From Bacteroidales bacterium (lineage in GTDB: Bacteria > Bacteroidota > Bacteroidia > Bacteroidales > P3): 51,892 nucleotides of DNA. Below the pieces are notes generated by a model. That model did not search any database. It was given only the letters and a program-made list of their open reading frames with translations, and was not told where the DNA came from. The position numbers were made by a program, and so were the translations under genes. Below are positions 1-7,776 of the stretch, one piece after another. The DNA is taken from the NCBI GenBank assembly GCA_016283745.1, contig JAEENM010000006.1, forward strand, positions 1-51,892. The letters run 5' to 3'. The stretch's first letter is position 1. Each line of letters begins with the position of its first letter.

Positions 1-27
1 AACCCTCGCAACTGGCTGGCAAAATAA
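1..27 (+). CDS. 3' end of an upstream gene (partial)
   Basis: Frame 1 reads eight sense codons (NPRNWLAK) and a TAA that ends eight bases before the ABC-F start, as expected for an upstream gene in the same operon. Nothing more can be said about its identity. Confidence 0.4.
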   Translation, partial: NPRNWLAK

Positions 28-34
28 CACAACC

Positions 35-1921
35 ATGTACGACGCCATACTCACAGTAGAGAACCTCTCCAAATCGTACGGCGAGAAAGAGCTTTTCAGC
101 AATATCTCGTTCGGCATCAACGCCGGACAGAAAACGGCTCTCATAGCCCGCAACGGTACGGGCAAATCCACCCTGCTGAGCATACTGATGGGCGAACAGA
201 TTCCCGACGACGGCAAGATAACCTTCCGCAACGACATACGCGTGGCCTACCTGCCGCAAAACCCCACCATGAACGCCGCGCAGACCCTCGACAGCTACAT
301 CTATTCCTCCGAAAACAAATACCTGAGCACCGTAAGCACTTACGAAAAAGCGCTGAAAGACATTGAAAAAGAGCACTCCAAGGCCAACGAGGATGCCCTG
401 CAGCACGCCATCAACCAGATGGACGCCACCGACGCGTGGAGCTACGAAAACCGTATCAAAGAGATACTTTTTCGGTTGGATATCAAGGACTTCGACAAGC
501 CGCTGGGCAGTTTTTCCGGCGGCGAGCGCAAAAAAATAGCCCTTTCCAAAGTGCTTATCGACGACACCGACCTGCTTATCCTCGACGAACCTACCAACCA
601 TCTGGACATCAATATGATAGAGTGGCTCGAGGAGTTCCTATCCAAACAGAGTCTCAGCATACTGATGGTTACCCACGACCGCTATTTCCTCGACAAGGTG
701 TGCGGCGACATCCTTGAACTGGAGAACGGCGCCATGTACCACTATCGCGGCACCTACGACTATTATCTCGAAAAACGTGCCGAACGCATTGCCACCGAGA
801 AGGCCGAGGTGGAGAAGGCCAAGAACCTCTACCGCACCGAGCTGGACTGGATGCGGCGTATGCCTCAGGCACGAGGCACCAAGTCGCGCGCCCGCATCGA
901 CGCTTTCTACGAGCTGGAGGAGAAAGCCCACCGCCGTTTCGACGAACGCAAAGCCGAGCTGTCGGTGAAAACGGAGCGCATCGGGGGTAAGATTCTGGAG
1001 ATGTACAACATCACCAAAAGCATTGGCGGAAAGACACTTGTCGACGATTTCAGCTACGTGTGCAAGAAAGGGGAGAAGATAGGCATTGTGGGTGCCAACG
1101 GCATCGGCAAATCCACGCTGCTGAACATGATTACCGGCAAACTGCGTCCCGACAGCGGCCGCATCATCACCGGACAGACGATACAGTTCGGCTTCTACAC
1201 TCAAGATGGTCTTTCCGAAAAGGACGACCGCCGTGTGGTGGAGATTATCCGCGACGTGGCGGAGGTGATCAAGCTGCAGGACGGCAAAGAGCTGAGCGCC
1301 ACGCAGTTCCTGCGTCATTTCGGTTTCGACGACACCACGCAATACAACTACTACGGCAACCTCAGTGGCGGCGAGCGGCGTAGGCTATACCTGCTTAAAG
1401 TGCTGATTGCCAATCCCAATTTCCTTATCCTCGACGAACCTACCAACGACCTCGACATATACACCCTCGAAATTCTGGAGCGTTTCCTGCTCAGCTATCA
1501 GGGCTGCCTGATGGTGGTGTCGCACGACCGCAGTTTTATGGACAACATCGTGGACCATCTGTTTGTGTTCGAGGGCGACGGCAAAATCCGCGACTTCCCC
1601 GGCAACTACACGCAGTACCTGCAAAAACGCAACTGCGAACAGCGCGAGCAGATTTTGCAGAAAAAGAGCGAAAAACCGCAGTACGAACGCAAGCGTGCCA
1701 CCGTCAAACCCACCTACAAACAACAGCAGGAGTATAAGACGCTCACCGAAGAGTTGCAACGCCTTGAGGCCGAGAAGAAAGAGTTGGAAGCGAACCTCGC
1801 CTCCCCAGAAGGTGCCACGGCGGAACAGCTGGCCCAGTGGTCGGAGAGGATAGGGCAGGTGCTGGCGGAAATCGACGAGAAAGAGCTCCGCTGGCTGGAA
1901 TTGGACGAAATAGTTGGTTAA
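35..1921 (+). CDS. ABC-F family ATPase, Uup-like
   Basis: A soluble twin-cassette ABC protein without membrane segments, so it belongs to the ABC-F group, which acts on ribosomes and translation rather than transport. The first cassette has Walker A at about residues 38-46 (ARNGTGKST), signature FSGGE near 160 and Walker B LILDEPTNHLD near 182-192. The second has Walker A ANGIGKST near 353, signature LSGGE near 445 and LILDEPTNDLD near 466. A charged linker around 240-300 fits the P-site tRNA interaction motif. A Lys/Glu-rich coiled coil at about 560-628 matches the C-terminal extension of Uup. Both ATPase sites look intact. The start is the ATG eight bases after the upstream stop. Whether it is the Uup branch or another housekeeping ABC-F is less sure. 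Confidence 0.93.
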   Translation: MYDAILTVENLSKSYGEKELFSNISFGINAGQKTALIARNGTGKSTLLSILMGEQIPDDGKITFRNDIRVAYLPQNPTMNAAQTLDSYIYSSENKYLSTVSTYEKALKDIEKEHSKANEDALQHAINQMDATDAWSYENRIKEILFRLDIKDFDKPLGSFSGGERKKIALSKVLIDDTDLLILDEPTNHLDINMIEWLEEFLSKQSLSILMVTHDRYFLDKVCGDILELENGAMYHYRGTYDYYLEKRAERIATEKAEVEKAKNLYRTELDWMRRMPQARGTKSRARIDAFYELEEKAHRRFDERKAELSVKTERIGGKILEMYNITKSIGGKTLVDDFSYVCKKGEKIGIVGANGIGKSTLLNMITGKLRPDSGRIITGQTIQFGFYTQDGLSEKDDRRVVEIIRDVAEVIKLQDGKELSATQFLRHFGFDDTTQYNYYGNLSGGERRRLYLLKVLIANPNFLILDEPTNDLDIYTLEILERFLLSYQGCLMVVSHDRSFMDNIVDHLFVFEGDGKIRDFPGNYTQYLQKRNCEQREQILQKKSEKPQYERKRATVKPTYKQQQEYKTLTEELQRLEAEKKELEANLASPEGATAEQLAQWSERIGQVLAEIDEKELRWLELDEIVG

Positions 1922-2047
1922 TTCGGATTTCGGAACCTTTAGCTCGGCGTAGCCAATTCGGAATTAGGAATTGGTTGGTCGAAGGTTGAAGGACAAATGT
2001 CAAAAGTCAAAAGTCGAAGGTCAAAGGACAATGAATAATTGAAAATT

Positions 2048-2133
2048 GCTGTTTCCCCGTGGGGGTTCTCTTTTAATAGATTAATGGTCAATGAACAATT
2101 ATTGTTTCCCCGTAGGGGATTCCTTTTAATAGA
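2048..2133 (+). repeat. Imperfect direct repeat pair in intergenic spacer
   Basis: The 1922-2278 spacer holds no gene. It contains two copies, about 54 bases apart, of a unit reading roughly TGTTTCCCCGTRGGGG followed by TTTTAATAGA. The CCCCGTRGGGG core can form a small hairpin. The rest of the spacer is low-complexity sequence of the type 'GTCAAAAGTC' and 'GAATTAGGAATT'. Confidence 0.6.
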
Positions 2134-2183
2134 ATGATTAGGAGTTTTGATAGTCAAAAGACCAGCGACCAATGACCAAAGAC

Positions 2184-2217
2184 CTTTGACCAATTACAAA
2201 AAAAAATCGTATATTTG
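2184..2217 (+). promoter_or_regulatory. Bacteroidota-type promoter for the CxxC lipoprotein
   Basis: TTTG at 2184-2187 and TATATTTG at 2210-2217 match the -33/-7 pair of the Bacteroidota primary sigma factor. The start codon follows about 60 bases downstream. Confidence 0.7.
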
Positions 2218-2278
2218 CACTAAAATGCAAAATTGTTCGTTTTTTGTATTTGTGTGAACATTAGAAATATACCCGATT

Positions 2279-2914
2279 ATGAGTAAAAATAGCGGCAAAA
2301 AAATGGCTGTGTTGGGACTTGCGGCGCTCACCGGCGCCTGTGGCTCGACCAACCAGCAGGCCACAACCTCCAACGACGGCGACACTCAACAGCCTAAAGT
2401 CCAGCACCCTGCCGACAGCGTCACGCTGGTGAAACGTCTGCAGAAACTGAAAGAGGTGCGCTACGACACCACCGAGCTGCCCATTGCCATGTGCTACTCC
2501 ATGGCCGCCCCCATAGTGGAAAACTACGTGTGTCCCGTGTGCGGCAAGGAGACACCCTCCACCTCGTACCAGCTCGGCAACATGCGCAGCATACGCCAGG
2601 TGGTGGAGAATATGAAAAACCTCGGCTACGACGTGCAACTCGACGAACGCGAGTTCTGCCAGTACTGCAACGGCAAGAAATCCGACTACCCCTCGCTGCT
2701 TTTCAAGATAAGCTTGAACAGAAACGGCTATTATCACAAGGCTTACTCCAACCTCTACGACGACTACGCCAACTTGATGACCTTCCTTGTGTGCGAGAAA
2801 AAGAAAGATTTTGTAAATTCGGTGTCTAACAACCAAAGCGAGGCCGAAAAGGCTTTCCGTTCGATAGAAAAAATGACAGGTCTTACGATTGAAACAAACA
2901 AAAAAAGAAAATAA
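2279..2914 (+). CDS. Predicted lipoprotein with two CxxC pairs
   Basis: A 211-residue protein with a short N-terminal hydrophobic stretch and lipobox LTGAC (lipidated Cys21), so probably anchored to the envelope. A low-complexity Asn/Thr/Asp linker follows. The mature part has two cysteine pairs, C85-P-V-C88 and C127-Q-Y-C130, separated by about 40 residues, which suggests one zinc- or other metal-binding knuckle. No family is recognised. It lies upstream of the S41 protease on the same strand with its own promoter. The signal sequence is short and Gly/Ala-rich, so lipoprotein status is likely but not certain. Confidence 0.75.
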   Translation: MSKNSGKKMAVLGLAALTGACGSTNQQATTSNDGDTQQPKVQHPADSVTLVKRLQKLKEVRYDTTELPIAMCYSMAAPIVENYVCPVCGKETPSTSYQLGNMRSIRQVVENMKNLGYDVQLDEREFCQYCNGKKSDYPSLLFKISLNRNGYYHKAYSNLYDDYANLMTFLVCEKKKDFVNSVSNNQSEAEKAFRSIEKMTGLTIETNKKRK

Positions 2915-3006
2915 ATATAGAACTTCAACATCGAAATACACTAAAAAAACAAAAACTTTCGTTTTTTTTCTGGTCTTTAGATGTTCCACATATTGACAAA
3001 ACGCAA

Positions 3007-4776
3007 ATGAAACGTACTGTACTAACACTCACTTTGTTACTTGCTTTCTCCGTTGCGGCTTTTGCCCAGAAGGACAAAAACTCCAACGAGTTTATGAAAA
3101 TGGGGCAGACGATGAACCGCATCGCCGACTATTATGTTGATGAGCCCGACATGCAGCGTATCAACGAGAAAGCTATCTCCACCATGCTTTCCGAGCTCGA
3201 CCCGCACTCGGTGTTCATCACCGCCAAGGAGGTGCAGCGCACCAACGAAGGACTGGAGGGCAAGTTCTACGGCATCGGCGTTATGTTCCAGATTCTTAAG
3301 GACTCCGTGCATGTGGTGGAAGTGGTTCGTGGCGGTCCCGCAGAAAAGGTGGGCATGCTTGCCGGCGATGTGTTTGTGAAAGTCAACGGCAAAATGTTTG
3401 TCGGCGACAGCGTTACCAACAGCTTGGTAATGAAACGTTTCCGTGGCGACAAAGGTACAAAGGTCAGCTTCGACGTAAAACGTCGTGGACACAAGGACCT
3501 GCTGCATTTCGATGTGGTGCGCGACGTGATTCCCATCAACAGCATCGACACATATTTCATGATTGACAAAAACACCGGCTATATACGTCTCGACCGTTTT
3601 GCCCGCACCACGATGAGCGAGTTCCGCAAGGCTGTGCATGAGCTGAAAGAGCAGGGGATGACCCAGCTTATCTTCGACCTGCGCGGCAACGGCGGCGGTT
3701 TTCTCGATGTGGCCGTGGCTCTGGCCGACGAGTTCCTGCCCCGCGACAAGACCATCGTTTACACCAAAGGTCGCGACTCGACCAACGTTCATTACCACAA
3801 GTCCACCGACCGTGGCGAGTTCGAGACCGGCCGTCTGGTGGTGCTTATCGACGAATATTCCGCCTCGGCGAGCGAGATTGTCACCGGGGCCATTCAGGAC
3901 TGGGACCGTGGCATAGTGATAGGCCGTCGCAGTTTCGGCAAAGGCTTGGTACAGAGGATTTTCGAGCTTAACGACCGTTCGCAGATACGTCTCACCATAG
4001 CCCGCTACTACACCCCCTCGGGACGTTGCATACAAAAGCCTTACAAAGACGGTCTGGAGGCCTACTACCGCGACATATCCAACCGCTACAGTCACAAGGA
4101 GATGATAACCACCGACTCCATCTCGTTGCCAGACTCGGTGAAATACTACACCTCGGCCCGACGTGTGGTCTATGGCGGCGGAGGCATCATCCCCGACATC
4201 TTCATCCCTGTGGACACCACCCGCATGTCCGACTACTGGATAAGTCTCAACAGCAAAGGTTTGATAAACCGTTTCGCCCTCGAGTGGACCGAACGCAACC
4301 GCGCCAACGTTTTGGCAAAATACCCCAAGTACAGCGACTTTGTGGCCGCTTATCCCACCATGGGAGTGGAAAAGGAATTCGACAAATTTGTGAAAGACAA
4401 TGGCGTGGAGAAAACCACCGTGCGTGGCGAATGGGCCGCCGCTTGGGTTAACGACTATCTGAAAAAGAAAGTCAACGACACCGTCAATCCGTTGAAAGAC
4501 AGCGAGTACGCCAGCTATATGAAGAAACTCATCGACGACCCGAAGTTCCGCAGCGAGATGATGAAAAAGGCCAAGGACGAGGACCAGAAAGCCAAGGCCA
4601 TCGTCGCAAAATCCGACAAATACATCAATACTTTAGTGAAATCATTGATAGTCAGAAATCTATACGGAGTGCGCTACTACTACGAAACTTACAAGGAAAA
4701 CGACGAAGCCTACGGAACGGCTGTCCGTGTGATAAACGACAACAAAATGTTTCAGAAATTCAAGATAAACAATTGA
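3007..4776 (+). CDS. S41 family C-terminal processing protease
   Basis: A periplasmic serine protease of the CtpA/Prc group, which cleaves envelope proteins at their C-terminal region. Residues 1-20 are a signal peptide ending AFA-Q. A PDZ domain covers about 75-160 (KFYGIGV...GGPAEKVGMLAGD). The S41 core has SASASE with nucleophile Ser287 and GKG with general base Lys312, the 25-residue spacing seen in CtpA/CtpB. About 150 residues after the core form a helical, lysine-rich C-terminal extension of unknown role. The ATG follows a signal-peptide-like start and no earlier in-frame start is needed. No clear -7 box was found in the short gap from the lipoprotein gene, so the two may be co-transcribed. 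Confidence 0.93.
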   Translation: MKRTVLTLTLLLAFSVAAFAQKDKNSNEFMKMGQTMNRIADYYVDEPDMQRINEKAISTMLSELDPHSVFITAKEVQRTNEGLEGKFYGIGVMFQILKDSVHVVEVVRGGPAEKVGMLAGDVFVKVNGKMFVGDSVTNSLVMKRFRGDKGTKVSFDVKRRGHKDLLHFDVVRDVIPINSIDTYFMIDKNTGYIRLDRFARTTMSEFRKAVHELKEQGMTQLIFDLRGNGGGFLDVAVALADEFLPRDKTIVYTKGRDSTNVHYHKSTDRGEFETGRLVVLIDEYSASASEIVTGAIQDWDRGIVIGRRSFGKGLVQRIFELNDRSQIRLTIARYYTPSGRCIQKPYKDGLEAYYRDISNRYSHKEMITTDSISLPDSVKYYTSARRVVYGGGGIIPDIFIPVDTTRMSDYWISLNSKGLINRFALEWTERNRANVLAKYPKYSDFVAAYPTMGVEKEFDKFVKDNGVEKTTVRGEWAAAWVNDYLKKKVNDTVNPLKDSEYASYMKKLIDDPKFRSEMMKKAKDEDQKAKAIVAKSDKYINTLVKSLIVRNLYGVRYYYETYKENDEAYGTAVRVINDNKMFQKFKINN

Positions 4777-4829
4777 CAATTAATAATTAAAAATTAAACA
4801 TTAATACCAAAAAGTCCTGAAAGGACGGC

Positions 4830-4943
4830 GGAATACAAACGGGGGTGCAACCCCTGGTCGGGTGGGGGCACAACCCCTGCACGATGGAATACAAACGGGG
4901 GTGCAACCCCCGGCTGGGGCAAGCCACGGATGCACCCCCATAT
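4830..4943. repeat. GC-rich intergenic repeat with 25-bp direct copies
   Basis: GGAATACAAACGGGGGTGCAACCCC occurs at 4830-4854 and 4886-4910, with further GGGGGCACAACCCC and GGATGCACCCCC variants between and after. Each core can form a G/C hairpin. The preceding GTCCTGAAAGGAC is a separate palindrome. The track ORF start at 4862 lies inside this repeat. Confidence 0.75.
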
Positions 4944-4975
4944 ATATCGAAAGTAAAACAAAAACCAATAACGTT

Positions 4976-6214
4976 TTGGAAACAAAGGTAAACATAACAT
5001 CAGAAATCGGAAAACTGAACGCGGTGATACTGCACCGTCCGGGTGTGGAGATAGAACGTATGACTCCCGAGAACATCCACACCGCACTATATAGCGACCT
5101 GCTCAACAAACGCATCGTCGATGGCGAATACGCCAATTTCAGCGGCGTTTTCGAGAAATGCGCTACCACCTACTATGTGGAGGACCTTCTGCGTCAGCTG
5201 GTGGAGAACGAGAAATACCGTCAGGAGATAGTGACCAAGTCGTGCAAGTTCGACGGTTGCGAGTACCTCATCGACGAGCTGATGGGCCATCCCGCCGAAC
5301 AGCTCGCCTCCGAGCTTATCACGGGCTTCGCCTACCGCAAAGGCAAGGACCCCGACATCTACGAGACAGAGCGTTACATACTGAAACCGCTGTATAACCT
5401 ATTCTTCACCCGCGACGCCTCGTCGGCCATCTACAACCAAGTGCTGATACACCCCATGTCGTATCAGGTGCGCAAACGCGAGACCTTGATTTTCGACTCC
5501 ATTTTCCGTTACCTGTTCCAGTGCGAGACCATACACCCGCAGCGTCTTATCTCCAACGCCGGCACCGAAGGCGGCGACACCCTCATAGCACGTTACGACA
5601 CCCTGTGCATCGGCACTGGCTCGCGAACCAACAAAAATGGCATCAATTTTCTTGTGGAGAAATTCAGCAAAGAGCGTCCGCATTTCAACATACTGGTGCA
5701 GGAACTGCCGCAGACGCCGGAGTCGTTCATCCACCTCGACATGGTGTTCACCTTCCTCGACAAACATTGCTGCATGACCTACAAGCCCATCATAGAACAG
5801 AACAAAGGCGGACTGCACACTTTCCATATCAAGATTGACAACGGCAAGGCCGAATATGTGGAGAAACCCAATTTCCTGCAAGGACTGGAGGACCTCGGTT
5901 TCGACATGCGGCCTGTGTCGTGCGGTGGCGACGACCCGTGGAACCAGCAGCGCGAGCAGTGGCACAGCGGAGCCAACTTCTTCGCTCTGGGCGAAGGCAA
6001 GGTCATCGGCTACCAGCGCAACTGGAACACCATCGAAGCTATGAACAAAGCCGGTTTCGACGTGGTGGACGCCGCCGATGTGGTGGCAGGCAAGGACCAT
6101 CCCGACAAACACCGTCGCTGCGTGGTTACCTTCGCCGCCTGTGAGCTGCCAAGAGGCTGCGGCGGAGCACGCTGTATGACTATGCCCGTAAACCGCGACG
6201 AAGTGGAGTGGTAG
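4976..6214 (+). CDS. arcA: Arginine deiminase
   Basis: Hydrolyses arginine to citrulline and ammonia in the cytoplasm, the first step of the arginine dihydrolase route. Family marks are the N-terminal AVILHRPG, FTRDASS, the EGGD acidic motif, HLD in the FIHLDMVF segment and the catalytic cysteine in GGARCMTMP (Cys400 of 412). The track start at 4862 adds 38 residues encoded by an intergenic repeat. Homologous proteins begin close to xVTSEIGxLxxVxLHRPG, so the TTG at 4976, giving ETKVNITSEIGKL, is the best start and yields the usual length near 410. No arcB, arcC or antiporter gene is adjacent, so the enzyme may serve acid tolerance or nitrogen supply rather than a full ATP-yielding pathway. 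Confidence 0.93.
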   Translation: METKVNITSEIGKLNAVILHRPGVEIERMTPENIHTALYSDLLNKRIVDGEYANFSGVFEKCATTYYVEDLLRQLVENEKYRQEIVTKSCKFDGCEYLIDELMGHPAEQLASELITGFAYRKGKDPDIYETERYILKPLYNLFFTRDASSAIYNQVLIHPMSYQVRKRETLIFDSIFRYLFQCETIHPQRLISNAGTEGGDTLIARYDTLCIGTGSRTNKNGINFLVEKFSKERPHFNILVQELPQTPESFIHLDMVFTFLDKHCCMTYKPIIEQNKGGLHTFHIKIDNGKAEYVEKPNFLQGLEDLGFDMRPVSCGGDDPWNQQREQWHSGANFFALGEGKVIGYQRNWNTIEAMNKAGFDVVDAADVVAGKDHPDKHRRCVVTFAACELPRGCGGARCMTMPVNRDEVEW

Positions 6215-6218
6215 TTGC

Positions 6219-6260
6219 TAATTAGTAATTAGTAATTAGTAATTAGTAATTAGTAATTTG
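6219..6260. repeat. 7-bp tandem repeat (TAATTAG)x6
   Basis: Five perfect TAATTAG units and a final TAATTTG follow the arginine deiminase stop. This is a simple AT-rich spacer with no coding signal. Confidence 0.9.
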
Positions 6261-6316
6261 TAATGTACAATTGACAATTGTCGGACGAACCAAATTAAAT
6301 AATACCAGGGAAAATC

Positions 6317-6697
6317 ATGCCAAATATGAAAGACATTCTGTTGTTTGTTGTGCTCGCTGTTTTTTGCGGATGTGTTTCCTTCAACAAAGAAAACACGAAT
6401 GATGCTTTGCCTGATACTGCGTTTTGTACAGCAAACTCAAAAACGGCATTCAATGATTCTATTTTTGGTTGTTGGGGCAATCACCCAGAAACAGGTAATA
6501 GTATATTATGTATAACATCCCGAGATTCTCTTTTCTGGGTGGATCCATCTTTATGGTGTACATATCGCATAAATAATGATACAATAACAATGACTGTGGA
6601 TACATTTGTTTATTTTCGAGGTCGTATAGAATTCCATAACGATTCATTGCTTTTGAAATCGGATGATTTCACATGGGAATATGGTAGATTTAAATAA
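6317..6697 (+). CDS. Small predicted lipoprotein
   Basis: A 126-residue protein with signal sequence MPNMKDILLFVVLAVFCGC and a lipobox-like VFCGC (Cys19). The mature part contains FGCWGNHPETGNSILCITSRDSLFWV and alternating hydrophobic/polar strands, compatible with a small beta-rich envelope protein. No family is recognised. Its coding sequence is clearly more AT-rich than the arginine deiminase and protease upstream, which suggests later acquisition. ATG at 6317 or 6326 are both possible starts. A palindromic repeat element follows directly. Confidence 0.65.
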   Translation: MPNMKDILLFVVLAVFCGCVSFNKENTNDALPDTAFCTANSKTAFNDSIFGCWGNHPETGNSILCITSRDSLFWVDPSLWCTYRINNDTITMTVDTFVYFRGRIEFHNDSLLLKSDDFTWEYGRFK

Positions 6698-6730
6698 TTC
6701 CAAAGGTGTATATGTGGCAGTGAAAATATA

Positions 6731-6860
6731 TGCTCTCGGAGAGAGCAACTCTCAATAACCCCACACGGAAGTGTGGGGACAGAACGGACAGAAATAAAAA
6801 AGCGTGCCGGAGGCACGCGCTCTTTACCTAAGATGATATACTGCTCTCTCGGAGAGAGCG
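6731..6860. repeat. Palindromic element, copy A
   Basis: Four hairpins in order: TGCTCTC-GGA-GAGAGCA (6731-6747), CCCCACAC-GGAA-GTGTGGGG (6759-6778) preceded by CAATAA, GCGTGCC-GGA-GGCACGC (6802-6818) followed by GCTCTTTACC, and GCTCTCT-CGG-AGAGAGC (6843-6859). The arrangement recurs at 31.35 and 31.84 kb with different arm sequences but the same GGA loops. It sits between convergent genes. Confidence 0.8.
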
Positions 6861-6866
6861 ACTCTG

Positions 6867-7529
6867 TCAGAAATGATACTCGTAGCCTGCGACGATCATT
6901 GTACTAAAAAATCTCCCATGGAATTTGGGACCTCCCAACGGGGCGCCATCGCTCCAATTTTGTTTGACTCTTTCTCTCCCGTAGAGGAATTGCCAACCGA
7001 TACGCAAACAGCTGTTGTCGGTAAGTCTTATCTTGCCTCCCGGCTGGATGAAACCGCCTAACTCGCAAACTTCGTAGGTGTTGGCCGCAATCCAAGGTTC
7101 GAAAGCGATGTCCACCTTGCCGCCGACTTTCAGGAAAAACCATTTGTGGCTGTATTCCAAACCGAAAAGTATGTTGCCGTAATGGCAGTCTACAAGGTGT
7201 TTCCCATTGTCGCTACTCGCGCTTTTGCATTCGGCGTTGTCACTCACGTAAACAAATCGGTATTGGTATCCCGCACCCAGAAACAATGACCAGTGCGGAC
7301 GGAAATTGAAATAGCCGTCGGCAAAAACATCCACGGTATGATAACTGCTTACGTCTCCACAAAGTCCGGGAAAAGCCAAATGTCCAGCGCCAACGTGTAT
7401 GTCGGCTGAAAAAGGCCTCTCGGGAATTTGAGCTAATGATATATTTGAAGATAGCAGAAATGTTGCCACTATGCAGAAAGATGTAAAAAATCGTCTGCTT
7501 GATTTTTGTTGTAAGTGATTGATATTCAT
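6867..7529 (-). CDS. Predicted outer-membrane beta-barrel protein
   Basis: A 220-residue protein with an N-terminal signal peptide (FFTSFCIVATFLLSSNISLAQ). Alternating amphipathic strands follow (SLFLGAGYQYRFVYV, LFGLEYSHKWFFLKVGGKVDIAF), and the C-terminus is aromatic, GYEYHF, the usual terminal strand signal for insertion by the Bam complex. It resembles the small 8-strand barrel family common in Bacteroidota. No enzymatic motif is visible. It is preceded by its own promoter and a run of about 20 T on the plus strand near 7530-7548, which is a potential slippage tract in the 5' untranslated region. The specific role is unknown. Confidence 0.78.
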   Translation of the reverse strand: MNINHLQQKSSRRFFTSFCIVATFLLSSNISLAQIPERPFSADIHVGAGHLAFPGLCGDVSSYHTVDVFADGYFNFRPHWSLFLGAGYQYRFVYVSDNAECKSASSDNGKHLVDCHYGNILFGLEYSHKWFFLKVGGKVDIAFEPWIAANTYEVCELGGFIQPGGKIRLTDNSCLRIGWQFLYGRERVKQNWSDGAPLGGPKFHGRFFSTMIVAGYEYHF

Positions 7530-7570
7530 AGTTTTTTTTTTTTTTTTGTTTTGTACGGGGGTTGATTTTG

Positions 7571-7600
7571 CAAATATACAACTTTTTTCTAATTTGCAAA
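7571..7600 (-). promoter_or_regulatory. Promoter for the beta-barrel gene
   Basis: On the minus strand TTTG near 7600-7597 and TATATTTG at 7578-7571 form a -33/-7 pair. The start codon is about 40 bases downstream, past an A-rich tract. Confidence 0.65.
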
Positions 7601-7645
7601 AATTAGTTCAAAAAAAAGTGGATGAAAAAATACAGCAACTCGTAG

Positions 7646-7719
7646 TAACCCACACGACAGAGTGGGGGAGAGGCAAGGGCATAGCAAAAAAGTGCTGGAG
7701 TTACGCACACTTTGCCTAA
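7646..7719. repeat. Degenerate copy D of the palindromic element
   Basis: ACCCACAC...AGTGGGGG is followed by AGTGC-TGGA-GTTACGCAC and CTTTGCCTAAAATG. The order and spacing resemble copy A (CCCCACAC...GTGTGGGG, GCGTGCCGGAGGCACGC, CTTTACCTAAGATG), but the stems are decayed. Confidence 0.45.
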
Positions 7720-7776
7720 AATGTCCAATGGCAATTTGAGTTAGAAAGTCTTATTTGTGACGACTGACACGTCTAA

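Noticed and set aside
2048-2133. CRISPR-like repeat pair
   Set aside because: Only two imperfect copies, no regular spacers and no cas genes; it is better seen as a decayed intergenic repeat.
6698-6866. Insertion sequence or transposase remnant around palindromic copy A
   Set aside because: No transposase-like reading frame or terminal inverted repeats of an IS were found; only the hairpin element is supported.
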